Of a stretch of DNA of 64,000 bases, positions 9,520 through 18,936 are shown in pieces. Position numbers and translations under genes: made by a program. Source of the DNA: Bacteroidota bacterium (GTDB lineage: Bacteria > Bacteroidota > Bacteroidia > B-17B0 > Aurantibacillaceae); NCBI GenBank assembly GCA_021156365.1, contig JAJNDK010000004.1, positions 62,001 through 126,000 on the forward strand, written 5' to 3'. Within the stretch, counting starts at the first letter, position 1; every line of letters begins with the position of its first letter. Under the pieces are notes generated by a model. That model made no database searches. It was given only the letters and a program-made list of their open reading frames with translations, and was not told the origin of the DNA.

Positions 9520-11169
9520 ATGCCCCCGATCAAAACCTTATTTACACATAAGACTATCTTCCTTTTCGGGATTTTCCTGATCATGGTGGGCATGCCCTTA
9601 TCCAAATTCCTGATGAGTGTGGGGCAATTCGTGTTATTAGGAAACTGGATATGGGAGGGAGACTGGAAACGCAAGTGGCAGGTGCTAAAACGCTCCAGGG
9701 TATTGTGGGTCATCAGCGGTTTCTATTTGCTGCATCTCATCGGTTTGCTCTGGACCACTGATTTCGACTATGCTTTCAATGATCTCCGGATAAAACTGCC
9801 GCTTCTTTGGTTCCCGCTTCTGTTTATCACTTCAAAGCCGCTCGAAAAAAAGGAGATCCAGGTCCTGCTTTGGTTTTTTGTTGCTGCCATTTTTATTGCC
9901 AGCATGGTCTGCACAATGGTGTGGCTGGGCTATACCAACCACCGGGTGGTCGACATCCGTGATATTTCCATATTCAATTCACACATCCGCTTTGCGCTGA
10001 TGATCGACCTGGCCATTTGTTTTCTATTGTACAATTTCTTTAAAAGCGGAAAGCTTTATCTGTATGCGGTCAAGATCGCGCTGGTGATATGGCTGGTGAC
10101 TTTTCTCGCTATTATGCAATCGTTCACCGGTATTATTATTTTGTGCATTGTAATGGCCTATTATGCTTTCCTGTTTTTGAAAAATCTTCAAAAGCCTCCT
10201 CTCCGGATCAGCGCTTTTACGATTGTGGGTTTGTTTGTCACGTCTCTTATTGTGATCGTAGTGAAAGAAATAAAAGAACAGCAAATGCCGGTGAAACCGG
10301 TTACACGCCTTTACAGAACGGTGAATGGGATGGATTATTACAATGATCTGCTGAACACTGAAACAGAGAATGGAAACCTCACCTGGGCCAACGTTTGTGA
10401 ACCGGAGCTGGAAAAAGAGTGGAACAAACGAAGCCAGCTGAAATACAGAGGAACTGATAAAAAAGGAAATCCGATACGGTTGACCATACTCCGGTATCTG
10501 GCGTCTAAAGGCCTGAATAAAGATTCTATGGCCATTTCCAAACAAACCGCTGCAGATATTGCGCTGATAGAAAACGGCACACCGAATTTTTTGTATACAA
10601 ACAAATCAGGCATGGAGAACAGAGTTTATGAGCTGATCTACGAATACGAGTCGTATAAGAAAGGGAACAACCCTACCGGGCATTCCTTTCAGATGCGCCT
10701 CGAATTCTGGCGGGTGGGCCTCGACATCGTAAAACGCAGGTGGCTGTATGGTGTAGGAACTGGCGATGTACAAAGGGTTTATGACAACCAGTATCATTTA
10801 TCCGGATCCAAGCTGCGTTCTGAGTGGCGTAAACGAAGTCACAACCAGTTCCTGGCTATTACCATAGCTTTTGGGGTGACCGGCCTGAGCGTTTTTTTAC
10901 TCTATTTATTTTATCCTGCTATTGCGATCAGGACTAAGCACTATCTCTTTTCCGGTTTTTTTATCATATGCATTCTTTCTATGATCAATGAAGACACCCT
11001 TGAAACGCAGGCAGGCGTTACCTTTTTCGGGCTGTTCTACAATTTATTTCTGTTCGCTGCACAAAAGGATACTGAACGTTTTTCTGCACTACCGGGGAAA
11101 ACTAACGAGCCATTAAACCCTGCCCCTCTTGTTGCTTTCAATAAAGACAATTTGAAAAATTATAGTTAA
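9520..11169 (+). CDS. O-antigen ligase/polymerase family membrane protein (Wzy_C domain)
   Basis: The 549-residue protein has about ten predicted transmembrane helices. The layout is that of the O-antigen ligase superfamily: helices 1-8 in the first 260 residues, a large periplasmic loop (about 260-445) and two or three closing helices. The loop contains the family motifs LEFWRVGLDIVKRRWLYGVG, GDVQ and RSHNQFL with a conserved Arg/His pair. Members join lipid-linked glycans to lipid A core, protein or another chain. It opens the polysaccharide-like locus that runs to 20931. The loop is rather long, with an insert of about 140 residues before the Wzy_C motif. Ligase and polymerase cannot be told apart from sequence alone. 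Confidence 0.87.
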   Translation: MPPIKTLFTHKTIFLFGIFLIMVGMPLSKFLMSVGQFVLLGNWIWEGDWKRKWQVLKRSRVLWVISGFYLLHLIGLLWTTDFDYAFNDLRIKLPLLWFPLLFITSKPLEKKEIQVLLWFFVAAIFIASMVCTMVWLGYTNHRVVDIRDISIFNSHIRFALMIDLAICFLLYNFFKSGKLYLYAVKIALVIWLVTFLAIMQSFTGIIILCIVMAYYAFLFLKNLQKPPLRISAFTIVGLFVTSLIVIVVKEIKEQQMPVKPVTRLYRTVNGMDYYNDLLNTETENGNLTWANVCEPELEKEWNKRSQLKYRGTDKKGNPIRLTILRYLASKGLNKDSMAISKQTAADIALIENGTPNFLYTNKSGMENRVYELIYEYESYKKGNNPTGHSFQMRLEFWRVGLDIVKRRWLYGVGTGDVQRVYDNQYHLSGSKLRSEWRKRSHNQFLAITIAFGVTGLSVFLLYLFYPAIAIRTKHYLFSGFFIICILSMINEDTLETQAGVTFFGLFYNLFLFAAQKDTERFSALPGKTNEPLNPAPLVAFNKDNLKNYS

Positions 11170-11181
11170 TATTGCACGAAT

Positions 11182-13215
11182 ATGCAGGCTTTTAAAAAAA
11201 CTCTATTTTTCCTTCCTGTACTATGCGTTCTTGCTTGTTCGTGCGACAGAAAAAACACTTCTTTTGAGATCGTTTCTTTCAACGCGCTTACCAATAAAGA
11301 GTTTAAACCACAGGACAGCACTGTTGCCATCGAAGCGGATATCAGCAACGCACCTTTGCAAGGCATTCGTATTCCTACCGTACAGCAATGCAAAGGAGGC
11401 AAGCTTGCCTTCAATTTTACGCTGAAAAGAAAAGACGGTTCCAATGAGAAATTGTATTACCGCTTATTTTATCAGAATGAATCGTATAAGTTTGATGAAA
11501 CCCACGAATACAATGGGGAGAATTTTTATGGCGGCTGGGAAGAAGTGAACATTGGCTTTAAACCCGTTCCTGACTTTAAGGATGCGGTTACGATTGCCGA
11601 CAGTCTGGTCATATTGGGTAACCCGCGGAATGAGAAAATATTTTTTGGTCCCGATCCTACCAATAAACTGATCGACGACCAACTGCTGGCAAACACGATT
11701 GCGTATATCAAAGACGATCCTATCTGGTTTGGACAGATCACAAAGAAAGCAAAGCAGGAAAAACGGACAGTAGAAGAGCAGCTGTTCCTGGATGCTTCCT
11801 GGAGTGTTGAACAATTGCGTAAAGATGCGGGCGATGTAAACAATCGCATGAACCGCAATCCGCGTATGGGAAAATATGAGTTTATGCTTGTTGTCGTTTC
11901 GGAGAGCGCATTGAATAAGTTGCCATATTTTGCAAAACGCATCGATCTGCCGGATATTAACGGCCGGTATGTGAACCCGTTTTCCTATTTTAAAACCGGG
12001 AAAGCTTCGGGTTGGGATGGTGTGCTCTCAGCAATGGCGAATAAAAAAATAAAGACCAAAGCAAAATTTGATTTAGGTGCCGGAATTTTTATCGATAAAC
12101 GCGATCTTGGGAAGGAAGAGTTCAACCGGGATAGTTATTCATCTGCCTGCGGCGAGAAATACGCACTGTACCGAAAAGCCCAGTTCCGCCAGTATTTTCA
12201 TTATATCAATAAAGACTTTCCTCTAAAAAACATTCCAGAAGTGGTTGATGTTACAGATGCTTTTACGAGGCAACAATACGATGCCTATAAAAAGCAATAC
12301 GAAACTTCGAAAAAATTTGTCGATACCTATGTAAACAGCTCAGACTGTCCCTGCAAAACAGTGAGCTCCGATTCGGCCACCAAAACGATCACACTCATCA
12401 ATCCGGGAAATGCAGCCGGTGAATATAAAAAAGAACACGTGGGAGTCGAAAGCCGTATTGGTTTTACGTATGGCAAGTGGAGAGCAAAAATAAAATTCCC
12501 GGAACTGATCAACAAAAACAATGTGTGGAACGGACTCACCAATGCCTTCTGGCTGTTGGCACAGGAAACAGAAGCCCCGTGGAATTTCCGCCGTGAATGC
12601 AGGCACCCGATCGCCTATATTCCAAAACCGGCAGCCGATGCCGAAGCGTCACTCTGGAATACCCGTAAAAAAGACGGGTATTCGGAGATCGATTTTGAGA
12701 TCCTTAAAGAGTCGCAATACTGGCCGGCAAGTTCTTACAAAGAGGAGAAGCAGGCTCCTTCAGAAAATGCTGCTGCCCTTGATGATATTACAGTAACCTG
12801 TACCAACTGGGACCTGGCCTGCCACGAGCCGAAGAAATTCGATATCGGGGCAAAAACCAATACCATTGATGAGCTGGAATTCGTGCACCATCGCTGGAAC
12901 CCATGGTACAAAGCCCTTACCACCAAAGTGCCTGCAAAGAACAAAGAAGTATTCGGAGGAGATCATTATTACTTTGAGATAGACTGGCAACCTGAAAAGA
13001 TCATTTGGCGGATTGGTCCATCCAAAGAGAATATGCGGATCGTTTGTATTATGGATAATTCGGTTACTTCCATCCCCAATAACCAGATGGTAGCGCTTGT
13101 AACACAGGAGTGGCATAGTCAGGAATGGTGGCCGATGGCACCGTTCAAGCAAAACTTTGTGCCTTTCCCGAAAAAGGATATCATTGGAAAAATATTAGAA
13201 ATCGAAGTTGAATAA
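11182..13215 (+). CDS. GH16-like surface lipoprotein
   Basis: The 677-residue lipoprotein precursor has a signal peptide ending in the lipobox VLAC (Cys19). The N-terminal half (about 25-170) is a beta-rich module. Residues 176-211 form a charged helical motif that recurs at the C-terminus of the membrane protein encoded at 17149-18936. The C-terminal half (about 400-677) resembles a glycoside hydrolase 16/concanavalin-like domain. It contains E502-I-D504-F-E506, the ExDxE catalytic signature of GH16, and downstream Trp-rich segments. It probably cleaves or remodels a beta-glycan at the cell surface. It begins 12 bases after the ligase-like gene and overlaps the next gene by one base, so it is in the same operon. 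The substrate is unknown. Confidence 0.82.
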   Translation: MQAFKKTLFFLPVLCVLACSCDRKNTSFEIVSFNALTNKEFKPQDSTVAIEADISNAPLQGIRIPTVQQCKGGKLAFNFTLKRKDGSNEKLYYRLFYQNESYKFDETHEYNGENFYGGWEEVNIGFKPVPDFKDAVTIADSLVILGNPRNEKIFFGPDPTNKLIDDQLLANTIAYIKDDPIWFGQITKKAKQEKRTVEEQLFLDASWSVEQLRKDAGDVNNRMNRNPRMGKYEFMLVVVSESALNKLPYFAKRIDLPDINGRYVNPFSYFKTGKASGWDGVLSAMANKKIKTKAKFDLGAGIFIDKRDLGKEEFNRDSYSSACGEKYALYRKAQFRQYFHYINKDFPLKNIPEVVDVTDAFTRQQYDAYKKQYETSKKFVDTYVNSSDCPCKTVSSDSATKTITLINPGNAAGEYKKEHVGVESRIGFTYGKWRAKIKFPELINKNNVWNGLTNAFWLLAQETEAPWNFRRECRHPIAYIPKPAADAEASLWNTRKKDGYSEIDFEILKESQYWPASSYKEEKQAPSENAAALDDITVTCTNWDLACHEPKKFDIGAKTNTIDELEFVHHRWNPWYKALTTKVPAKNKEVFGGDHYYFEIDWQPEKIIWRIGPSKENMRIVCIMDNSVTSIPNNQMVALVTQEWHSQEWWPMAPFKQNFVPFPKKDIIGKILEIEVE

Positions 13216-14804
13216 TGCTGAGCATTTTAAAAAAATATACCTGGGAAAATTACCTGTTTTTTGCGCTGCTGCTGCTAAACACTCTGCCCTTGTTTACCTC
13301 CTCCAACTTTGTTACGCTGGATGGTGGTGCGCATGCCTACAATACGAATATTATTTCCGGGTTGCTTTTCGATAAAACAAGTGTGTACCACGACTATTAC
13401 CAGTTCAATCCTGAACTCGTTCCCAACTGGTTCACCCATATCCTGCTGGTGATCTTTAAAATCGTGCTACCCTACTCCCTTGCTGAGAAATTACTGGTTC
13501 TTCTCTATTTCATTCTCACTCCTTTTTTCTTCCGGAAAACAGTATTACTGATGAATCCGGACAACAAGACCCTTACTTATGTGATTCTTCCTTTTGTACA
13601 TTTCTTTATGCTCTACCTGGGCTTTTTCAATTTTTGTTACGGCATCCTTTTCTGCTTTGCCGGTATTTATTACTGGACAAAAACATTTGGCAATAACAGT
13701 TTTAAAAAGTGGGCGATCATGTTTCTGATCGGGTGTCTCACCTACTTCTCGCATATTTTTCCTTTTGTGGTGCTGGTGATGTATTCGCTGAGCAGCGTTT
13801 TCTTCAATTACCTGCGCGAATACGGATCATCTTTTAAAAGCCTGCTTTCCGCCCTTTTTTTAGCCTTTCTACGGCCCATGTTGATACTATTGGTGCTTTT
13901 CATTCCTCTTTTTCTTTTACTGAAAAACTATTTCGACAAGCGTCCTACATTTGGCAAAGAGATCTTCCTCACCCACTCGGATCTGGCCCGGCAGGTATTA
14001 GGTATCAAACCGCTGCAGGTATATGGTGAGCAGGAGTTCCGTTTCACCCGCATTATTTTTATCTGGTTTGCTATCTTCGCGGTGGCCGTGGGGCTTATTG
14101 CATTGTGGAATTATATCCGTAAAAAGTGGTCGTTCAGGGCCGACTATCTTAAACATAATTTCGTTTTCCTGGCAGCCGTTCTCATCTGTTTATTGCTGCG
14201 TGTTCCGGACGACGACGGGTACGGCGGGTTCATTTCGATACGTATCATCCTGTTCATCTGGTATTTCCTCATGTTCTGGCTGGCCGTTCAACGCATCAAG
14301 AAAAGTATTCAATGGATCTTTGTGATCGGGCTCCTGGGCGTGCAGGCTCCTTTGCTTATGGATCGGGTGCAGGGAGTGAAATGGGTATGTTCCGAATATA
14401 AGAATATAGAAGGCATTGAGAATTTTATCGAACCGGGATCTACGGTGACTCAAATGTACTTCGACGATGCCAACTGGCTGGGTCATCATTTTTCCAATTA
14501 TATCGGCGCAAAAAAACCGATCGTTGTACTTGACAATTACGAGGCATCCAAAGAGTATTTTCCCCTGGTATGGAAAGACGATTATATTCCTAATATGCTG
14601 ATCGGAAAAACATCTACATTCGAGACCTGCCTGTATTGGAAAAGTAATCCTTACAATCCTGAAACGAAACAAGTAGATTATCTTCTTTTGATCGGGGAGA
14701 AGCCGGGAGACGATTGTTACGAAAAAACACTAAAGCTCATTGTGGAGAATGCCGTGGAAGTATACCGGCAGGGCAAGGTTGTTCTGTACAAAACGAAGAA
14801 GTAA
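13215..14804 (+). CDS. Polytopic membrane protein, glycosyltransferase-C-like (copy A)
   Basis: The 529-residue protein has about ten membrane helices and a C-terminal globular region (about 390-529). The ATG at 13215 overlaps the stop of the upstream lipoprotein gene. After helix 1 it has LDGGAHAYNTNI, an acidic loop in the place where GT-C glycosyltransferases keep their catalytic acidic residues. It is clearly homologous to the protein encoded at 17149-18936: both have LDGGAHAYN, VPNW, NFxYGILF and LTYFSH in the same order. I infer a membrane sugar transferase using a lipid-linked donor; no characterised family can be named with certainty. The next gene, after 83 bases, encodes a small lipoprotein that is also duplicated. 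Confidence 0.8.
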   Translation: MLSILKKYTWENYLFFALLLLNTLPLFTSSNFVTLDGGAHAYNTNIISGLLFDKTSVYHDYYQFNPELVPNWFTHILLVIFKIVLPYSLAEKLLVLLYFILTPFFFRKTVLLMNPDNKTLTYVILPFVHFFMLYLGFFNFCYGILFCFAGIYYWTKTFGNNSFKKWAIMFLIGCLTYFSHIFPFVVLVMYSLSSVFFNYLREYGSSFKSLLSALFLAFLRPMLILLVLFIPLFLLLKNYFDKRPTFGKEIFLTHSDLARQVLGIKPLQVYGEQEFRFTRIIFIWFAIFAVAVGLIALWNYIRKKWSFRADYLKHNFVFLAAVLICLLLRVPDDDGYGGFISIRIILFIWYFLMFWLAVQRIKKSIQWIFVIGLLGVQAPLLMDRVQGVKWVCSEYKNIEGIENFIEPGSTVTQMYFDDANWLGHHFSNYIGAKKPIVVLDNYEASKEYFPLVWKDDYIPNMLIGKTSTFETCLYWKSNPYNPETKQVDYLLLIGEKPGDDCYEKTLKLIVENAVEVYRQGKVVLYKTKK

Positions 14805-14842
14805 GATCCTTTTATCCGGTTTTCAGTACTGTCACTAAGCCC

Positions 14843-14872
14843 TTTTGATATACAAAATCATTTGTACCTTTG
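14843..14872 (+). promoter_or_regulatory. Bacteroidota-type promoter for the lipoprotein gene at 14888
   Basis: TTTTG at 14843-14847 and TACCTTTG at 14865-14872 are separated by 17 bases, close to the Bacteroidota -33/-7 consensus (TTTG and TAnnTTTG). The start codon follows 15 bases later. This suggests the lipoprotein has its own promoter in addition to any read-through from the upstream operon. Confidence 0.55.
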
Positions 14873-14887
14873 AGAAGATAAGACTCT

Positions 14888-15433
14888 ATGCACAAAAACA
14901 TACAGATAGTGCTGATAACGGCTTTTGTTTCATGCTTCTCCTGCAGGCCGAAATATGATCCGAAACCGGTTTTCTCTACCCTGAATGATTTTGAGAATGT
15001 CCGGGGTTGGATCAGCGCCGTCGTTAACAACTCTAATACCCTTACTGATGTAACAGCTCACAGCGGAAAGTACAGCAGCCGGATCGATAAGAACAACCAA
15101 TACAGTTATTCTTTCAGGCAACAACTAAAAAATCTGGGCGCGGAACCCAAAAGTTGGGTACGTGTTTCCATGTGGTGTAAATATACCGGAACAATTGATA
15201 AATCCCACCTGGCCTGTTTCATAACCAACGACAAGGAAGTAACGCAACTGTGGCGAGCCATACATCTCGCGCCGGAGCTAAGCGGGAAAAAAAATCAGTG
15301 GGTATACATCGAAAAAAGTCTGGACTTTTCCGGACACAGGGACAACGATTTTAATTTTAATTTGTTTGTGTCTTCCGGCGGAGGCGATGAGGAAGTTTTC
15401 ATCGATGATTTGAAGCTGGAGTTTTTTAAATAG
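14888..15433 (+). CDS. Small lipoprotein, carbohydrate-binding-like fold (copy A)
   Basis: The 181-residue protein has a signal peptide followed by a lipobox-like FVSC (Cys16; Cys19 is the alternative). The mature part reads as a single beta-sandwich. It has an opening NDFENVRGW segment, a central HSGKYSSRI segment, and a closing EVFIDDLKLEFFK strand like those of galactose-binding/CBM-type domains. The protein encoded at 18923-19471 is a full-length paralogue with the same SCRPKY sequence after the lipobox. Its position after a GT-C-like protein suggests it binds or presents the polysaccharide of this locus; that role is inferred. It converges on the gene at 15445, with 11 bases between the stops. 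Confidence 0.8.
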   Translation: MHKNIQIVLITAFVSCFSCRPKYDPKPVFSTLNDFENVRGWISAVVNNSNTLTDVTAHSGKYSSRIDKNNQYSYSFRQQLKNLGAEPKSWVRVSMWCKYTGTIDKSHLACFITNDKEVTQLWRAIHLAPELSGKKNQWVYIEKSLDFSGHRDNDFNFNLFVSSGGGDEEVFIDDLKLEFFK

Positions 15434-15444
15434 ACCAGGGGCTC

Positions 15445-17058
15445 TTATTTGAGGCAGTCCAGAGTTGCGAATGGTTTCTTTACATATCCAAGTGTATCGC
15501 CCTTTGTATTGATCTTAATTACCTCGTAGTCGGAAGCATTCATCTTTACGAGCTGCGCGTTGTATTTTGAATCGATCTGCTGCAATATTCTCGTTGCGTC
15601 CACAACGTCAGCGGAGGTCATAATGTTACGTTTGGCATACCAGGTTGTTTCGGGTGAAACAGAGATCGTGCAAAAAACGATCTCGTTAGGTTTTATGTAC
15701 TTTCGGACAATTTCCCCTATCACTATATTGTTCTTATCCAGTTTTCCCCGATGGTTTACCTTGTAATAGCTTTGGGTGGAGAAATGAAAGAAAAGCCCGA
15801 ATATAATGACACTAAAACCAATGAACCCGTTACGCGCATTCCTTTTGCCGTCCAGATCAAAAAGAACCCACATAAGACCGAGCACGTAACCGCAAAAAAG
15901 CGAGAGGAGCAAAGAGGTTTTCAGTGTTGAAAAATCATGCACTGCCGTGAAATTGAAAAAGGCATAATGATGAAGGAGGATGCTGGCAAGAATGATAGCA
16001 AAAATGAGAAACTGCTGAAGGGTGATCGCCCCCTTTTCGAGCATCCGGTTGATGGCAGCGAGGAAAAAGAACAACAATAAGGCATACCATCCGTAATCCA
16101 GCAGCAGGGCATAGTTCCGCTCATAATGCTCGGAAAGGAACTGGAACGAAAAGGAATTCTGCATACTCAATCCCACTTCCGCTGCCCCCGCATCTCCGCC
16201 GCTTCGTTGTTTGTATTTGTTGGAAACCGCCTCTATCAGCTCCTCCGAACCTGCTATGCCGCTGTATTGCATATATACTATAAACACAGGGAGTAAAGCA
16301 GCTATACACACCATGATGAAATACAAAAAGTATTTCCGGTCGCGGAACCCTTTAAAAAACAAAACAAGGCTGGCAAAGAACGCCACAAAAAGCATTTGCC
16401 ATTCGGTATACGCTCCGAGGGCACAGGTTACAAAAAGCAGGAGGCAGGCTTTTCTGGTGCTGAGCTCTTTTTTTAATACCCGTAAAAACACATACAGAAA
16501 AGAAGTGATAAAAAGAGGAACGAGCATGTCGGCAAAAAACACATGGCCATGGAACCACAGATTACCGGCAGCAAACATATAGAATCCAAACGCCAGTATT
16601 GCAGGCAGAAAAAAATCCCTGCGTATGTTCTTATCAAAAAACTTCAAAACAAGAAGAAAAATAAAAAAGGCCGTAAAAAAATGAACGATCAGCCCCATCA
16701 CCCGCAGCCCGATCACCGATGCATCCAAGAAGCAGATCTTAAAGAGATAGTGTGGCAGCAGGAAACACATCGGCGGATACGAAACATAATAGGTATAGTT
16801 GTTCTTATCTTTAAACTGTTGCCCTGAAGCTATATAACGATCCGCCTCGGTGTTGAAAGTCCATACCGGCGCAAAATAATGCATGGCCGCCCCGTCCTGT
16901 TCATAAATATACACTGTAGAGAGTACATGTCCGCTGAGCCACTCGTGATGCCTTCCCATCGGGTCTTTCAGGTTATCAAGACGCACCAGGACAGAGACAA
17001 GGAAAAGAGCCAGCAGGATGGCAGTATTTATGAAAACTCTTGACCTGATTAATCGCAT
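15445..17058 (-). CDS. Polytopic membrane glycosyltransferase-like protein (GT39-like)
   Basis: The 537-residue protein has a first membrane helix at about residues 10-25 and about ten further helices. A loop after helix 1 contains DNLKDPMGRHHEWLSGHVL. Such an acidic first periplasmic loop is typical of PMT/ArnT-like GT-C transferases. The C-terminus (about 440-537) is a soluble domain. It is the only leftward gene in an otherwise rightward locus and separates the two copies of the membrane protein/lipoprotein pair. It is not close in sequence to those two membrane proteins. Function as a lipid-donor sugar transferase is inferred from topology. Confidence 0.75.
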   Translation of the reverse strand: MRLIRSRVFINTAILLALFLVSVLVRLDNLKDPMGRHHEWLSGHVLSTVYIYEQDGAAMHYFAPVWTFNTEADRYIASGQQFKDKNNYTYYVSYPPMCFLLPHYLFKICFLDASVIGLRVMGLIVHFFTAFFIFLLVLKFFDKNIRRDFFLPAILAFGFYMFAAGNLWFHGHVFFADMLVPLFITSFLYVFLRVLKKELSTRKACLLLFVTCALGAYTEWQMLFVAFFASLVLFFKGFRDRKYFLYFIMVCIAALLPVFIVYMQYSGIAGSEELIEAVSNKYKQRSGGDAGAAEVGLSMQNSFSFQFLSEHYERNYALLLDYGWYALLLFFFLAAINRMLEKGAITLQQFLIFAIILASILLHHYAFFNFTAVHDFSTLKTSLLLSLFCGYVLGLMWVLFDLDGKRNARNGFIGFSVIIFGLFFHFSTQSYYKVNHRGKLDKNNIVIGEIVRKYIKPNEIVFCTISVSPETTWYAKRNIMTSADVVDATRILQQIDSKYNAQLVKMNASDYEVIKINTKGDTLGYVKKPFATLDCLK

Positions 17059-17074
17059 TTTAACAATGAATGTT

Positions 17075-17082
17075 TACCTTTG
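17075..17082 (+). promoter_or_regulatory. Candidate -7 promoter element upstream of 17149
   Basis: TACCTTTG matches the Bacteroidota TAnnTTTG -7 element and is identical to the -7 element of the promoter at 14865-14872. A good TTTG element at the usual upstream distance is not visible, so this is only half a promoter. It sits in the divergent gap between the genes at 15445-17058 and 17149. Confidence 0.4.
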
Positions 17083-17148
17083 CGAAGGTAGCATTTTTAA
17101 TGAAAAAGGGAATCCCGTTCGTTTATTTTGCAGCTGCAAAAACCATCT

Positions 17149-18936
17149 ATGCAAAGATCCTTATCATACGTCAAAAACAATCACAGGGATCTTCTGTTCC
17201 TTTTGTTCATTATCTGGAATTCGCTCATCCTGTTCCAGACAAACTACTTCCCTACCCTGGATGGTGGTGCACATGCGTATAATGCCAAGATCATGGCGTC
17301 TCTGCTTTTCGGGAACGATCCATTTTACAGCAATTTTTATCAGATGAACCCGGAGCCGGTCCCGAACTGGCTTACCAGCGGGCTCTCCATGGTACTGAAT
17401 ACACTCATGTCCCCTTCGGCTTCCGAAAAAACGATCCTGCTCCTTTATTTTATTTCGTTTCCTTTGTTGTTCCGGTTGGTGGCAGATCGCCTGTCGGAAA
17501 AGAAAAGCTACCTCATTTTCCTCGTTTTCCCGCTCACGCATTATGCTCTGCTCTATTATGGATTCTTTAATTTTTCCTATGGCATCCTTTTCTTTCTGTT
17601 AGGTATCTCTTATTGGCTAAAACATGCAGAAAACCTGAAGCTCAAAATGCTGCTTCTTTTTACGCTCATTTGCCTGCTTACCTATTTCTCACATCTGTTT
17701 GCGTTTATGGCGCTGCTCATTTTTCTGGCAGTAAACGAATTATATTTTTTCATTGGCTGCATCTGGCTCAACGAGGACAGGAAATCATTTAAAGAACAAT
17801 TTAAGATCTCCCTTTTCCGGGCTCTGAAGCTGCTTCCCTGTGTTCTGGTGCCGCTGTTGTTTTCGCTGTTGTACTTTACGAGCAGGCCGGAGTTATCTAC
17901 CGTTTTTCTCGAGCCCGCAGCGCTGAACAAACTGCTGACGGAAGGATCTATTTTCAAGTCCTTCAATACCTCCGAAAATTACACGGCTGCCTTTTTCTTT
18001 TACCTGTTCACGATCCTTGTAGTGTATGCTTTTATTACCAAATTGAAAACAGCCATTGAGAACAAAGGAGTACGCGGCTTCTTCAGCAAAAACGATGTGT
18101 TTTTCTTTTGTTCGCTCATCATGCTCTGGCTGTTCTATACACGGCCCGATAGTGATGGATACGGTGCCTTCATCAGTCTACGTTTTGCGCTGTATACATT
18201 TATCCTCGCTGCGCTTTGGCTGGCCGGCAGAAGTCTTGATAAGGTCGTGGAGCTCCTGGCAACCGCATCTCTGGTGGTCTGCATGTTCTTCTTTGTGAAC
18301 ATAAAAAAAGAGTCGGTGAGATGGCTGAATTCTGAGCTGAAAAAGCTGGACCCGATAGCCGGTCACATCAGGGAGGGATCGATCGTTGCTCCCCTGCATT
18401 TTGCAGAATACAACTGGCTGGGCGCACATTATTCCAATTACCTCGCTGCCCGGAAAAAGATCATTGTGACCGAAAATTTTGAAGCTTCCACCGGCTATTT
18501 CCCTGTGACCTGGAAGTCGCATGAAATGCCTTTATACCTGCTCAGTCCTCCGCCTATCGACGAATACGATTGTGTTGCTTTTACCGAAGAGCTGAAAAAT
18601 TATTCCTTTGGCCATGTAGACTATGTTTTTGTGTATGGCGAAAAAACCAATGTGGCTTATTACAATGTGCTGATAAAGGAGATCAAACAATACTACAAGC
18701 TCATTTATTCGTTTGAGAATGTTTTTTTATATGAACGCGATCCGGAAAGGAGCAATCTCACACCTGAACAACTAAGGGCCAAAGTGATCAAAGATGCGGA
18801 AGCTGAGATCCGGAAAAACCCGGAATGGATGAAGCAAATTGAGAAAAAGGCAAAAGAGCAGGGTGTGGCGGTGGATGAAATGGTGACAAGAGATGCCGTG
18901 TATATGATAGATCTTGAAAAGAATGAGCAGAAATAG
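17149..18936 (+). CDS. Polytopic membrane protein, glycosyltransferase-C-like (copy B)
   Basis: I start at ATG 17149 (595 residues); a TTG seven codons upstream is also possible. About ten membrane helices are followed by a soluble C-terminal region. The protein is paralogous to the one at 13215-14804 over most of its length, sharing LDGGAHAYN after helix 1, PNW, NFSYGILF, LTYFSH and a late NWLGAHYSNYLAA segment. It differs by a C-terminal extension containing an IRKNPEWMKQI...KKAKEQG motif, which is also found inside the GH16-like lipoprotein. The stop overlaps the start of the next lipoprotein gene by 14 bases, so the two are translationally linked. Function as a sugar transferase is inferred. 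Confidence 0.8.
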   Translation: MQRSLSYVKNNHRDLLFLLFIIWNSLILFQTNYFPTLDGGAHAYNAKIMASLLFGNDPFYSNFYQMNPEPVPNWLTSGLSMVLNTLMSPSASEKTILLLYFISFPLLFRLVADRLSEKKSYLIFLVFPLTHYALLYYGFFNFSYGILFFLLGISYWLKHAENLKLKMLLLFTLICLLTYFSHLFAFMALLIFLAVNELYFFIGCIWLNEDRKSFKEQFKISLFRALKLLPCVLVPLLFSLLYFTSRPELSTVFLEPAALNKLLTEGSIFKSFNTSENYTAAFFFYLFTILVVYAFITKLKTAIENKGVRGFFSKNDVFFFCSLIMLWLFYTRPDSDGYGAFISLRFALYTFILAALWLAGRSLDKVVELLATASLVVCMFFFVNIKKESVRWLNSELKKLDPIAGHIREGSIVAPLHFAEYNWLGAHYSNYLAARKKIIVTENFEASTGYFPVTWKSHEMPLYLLSPPPIDEYDCVAFTEELKNYSFGHVDYVFVYGEKTNVAYYNVLIKEIKQYYKLIYSFENVFLYERDPERSNLTPEQLRAKVIKDAEAEIRKNPEWMKQIEKKAKEQGVAVDEMVTRDAVYMIDLEKNEQK

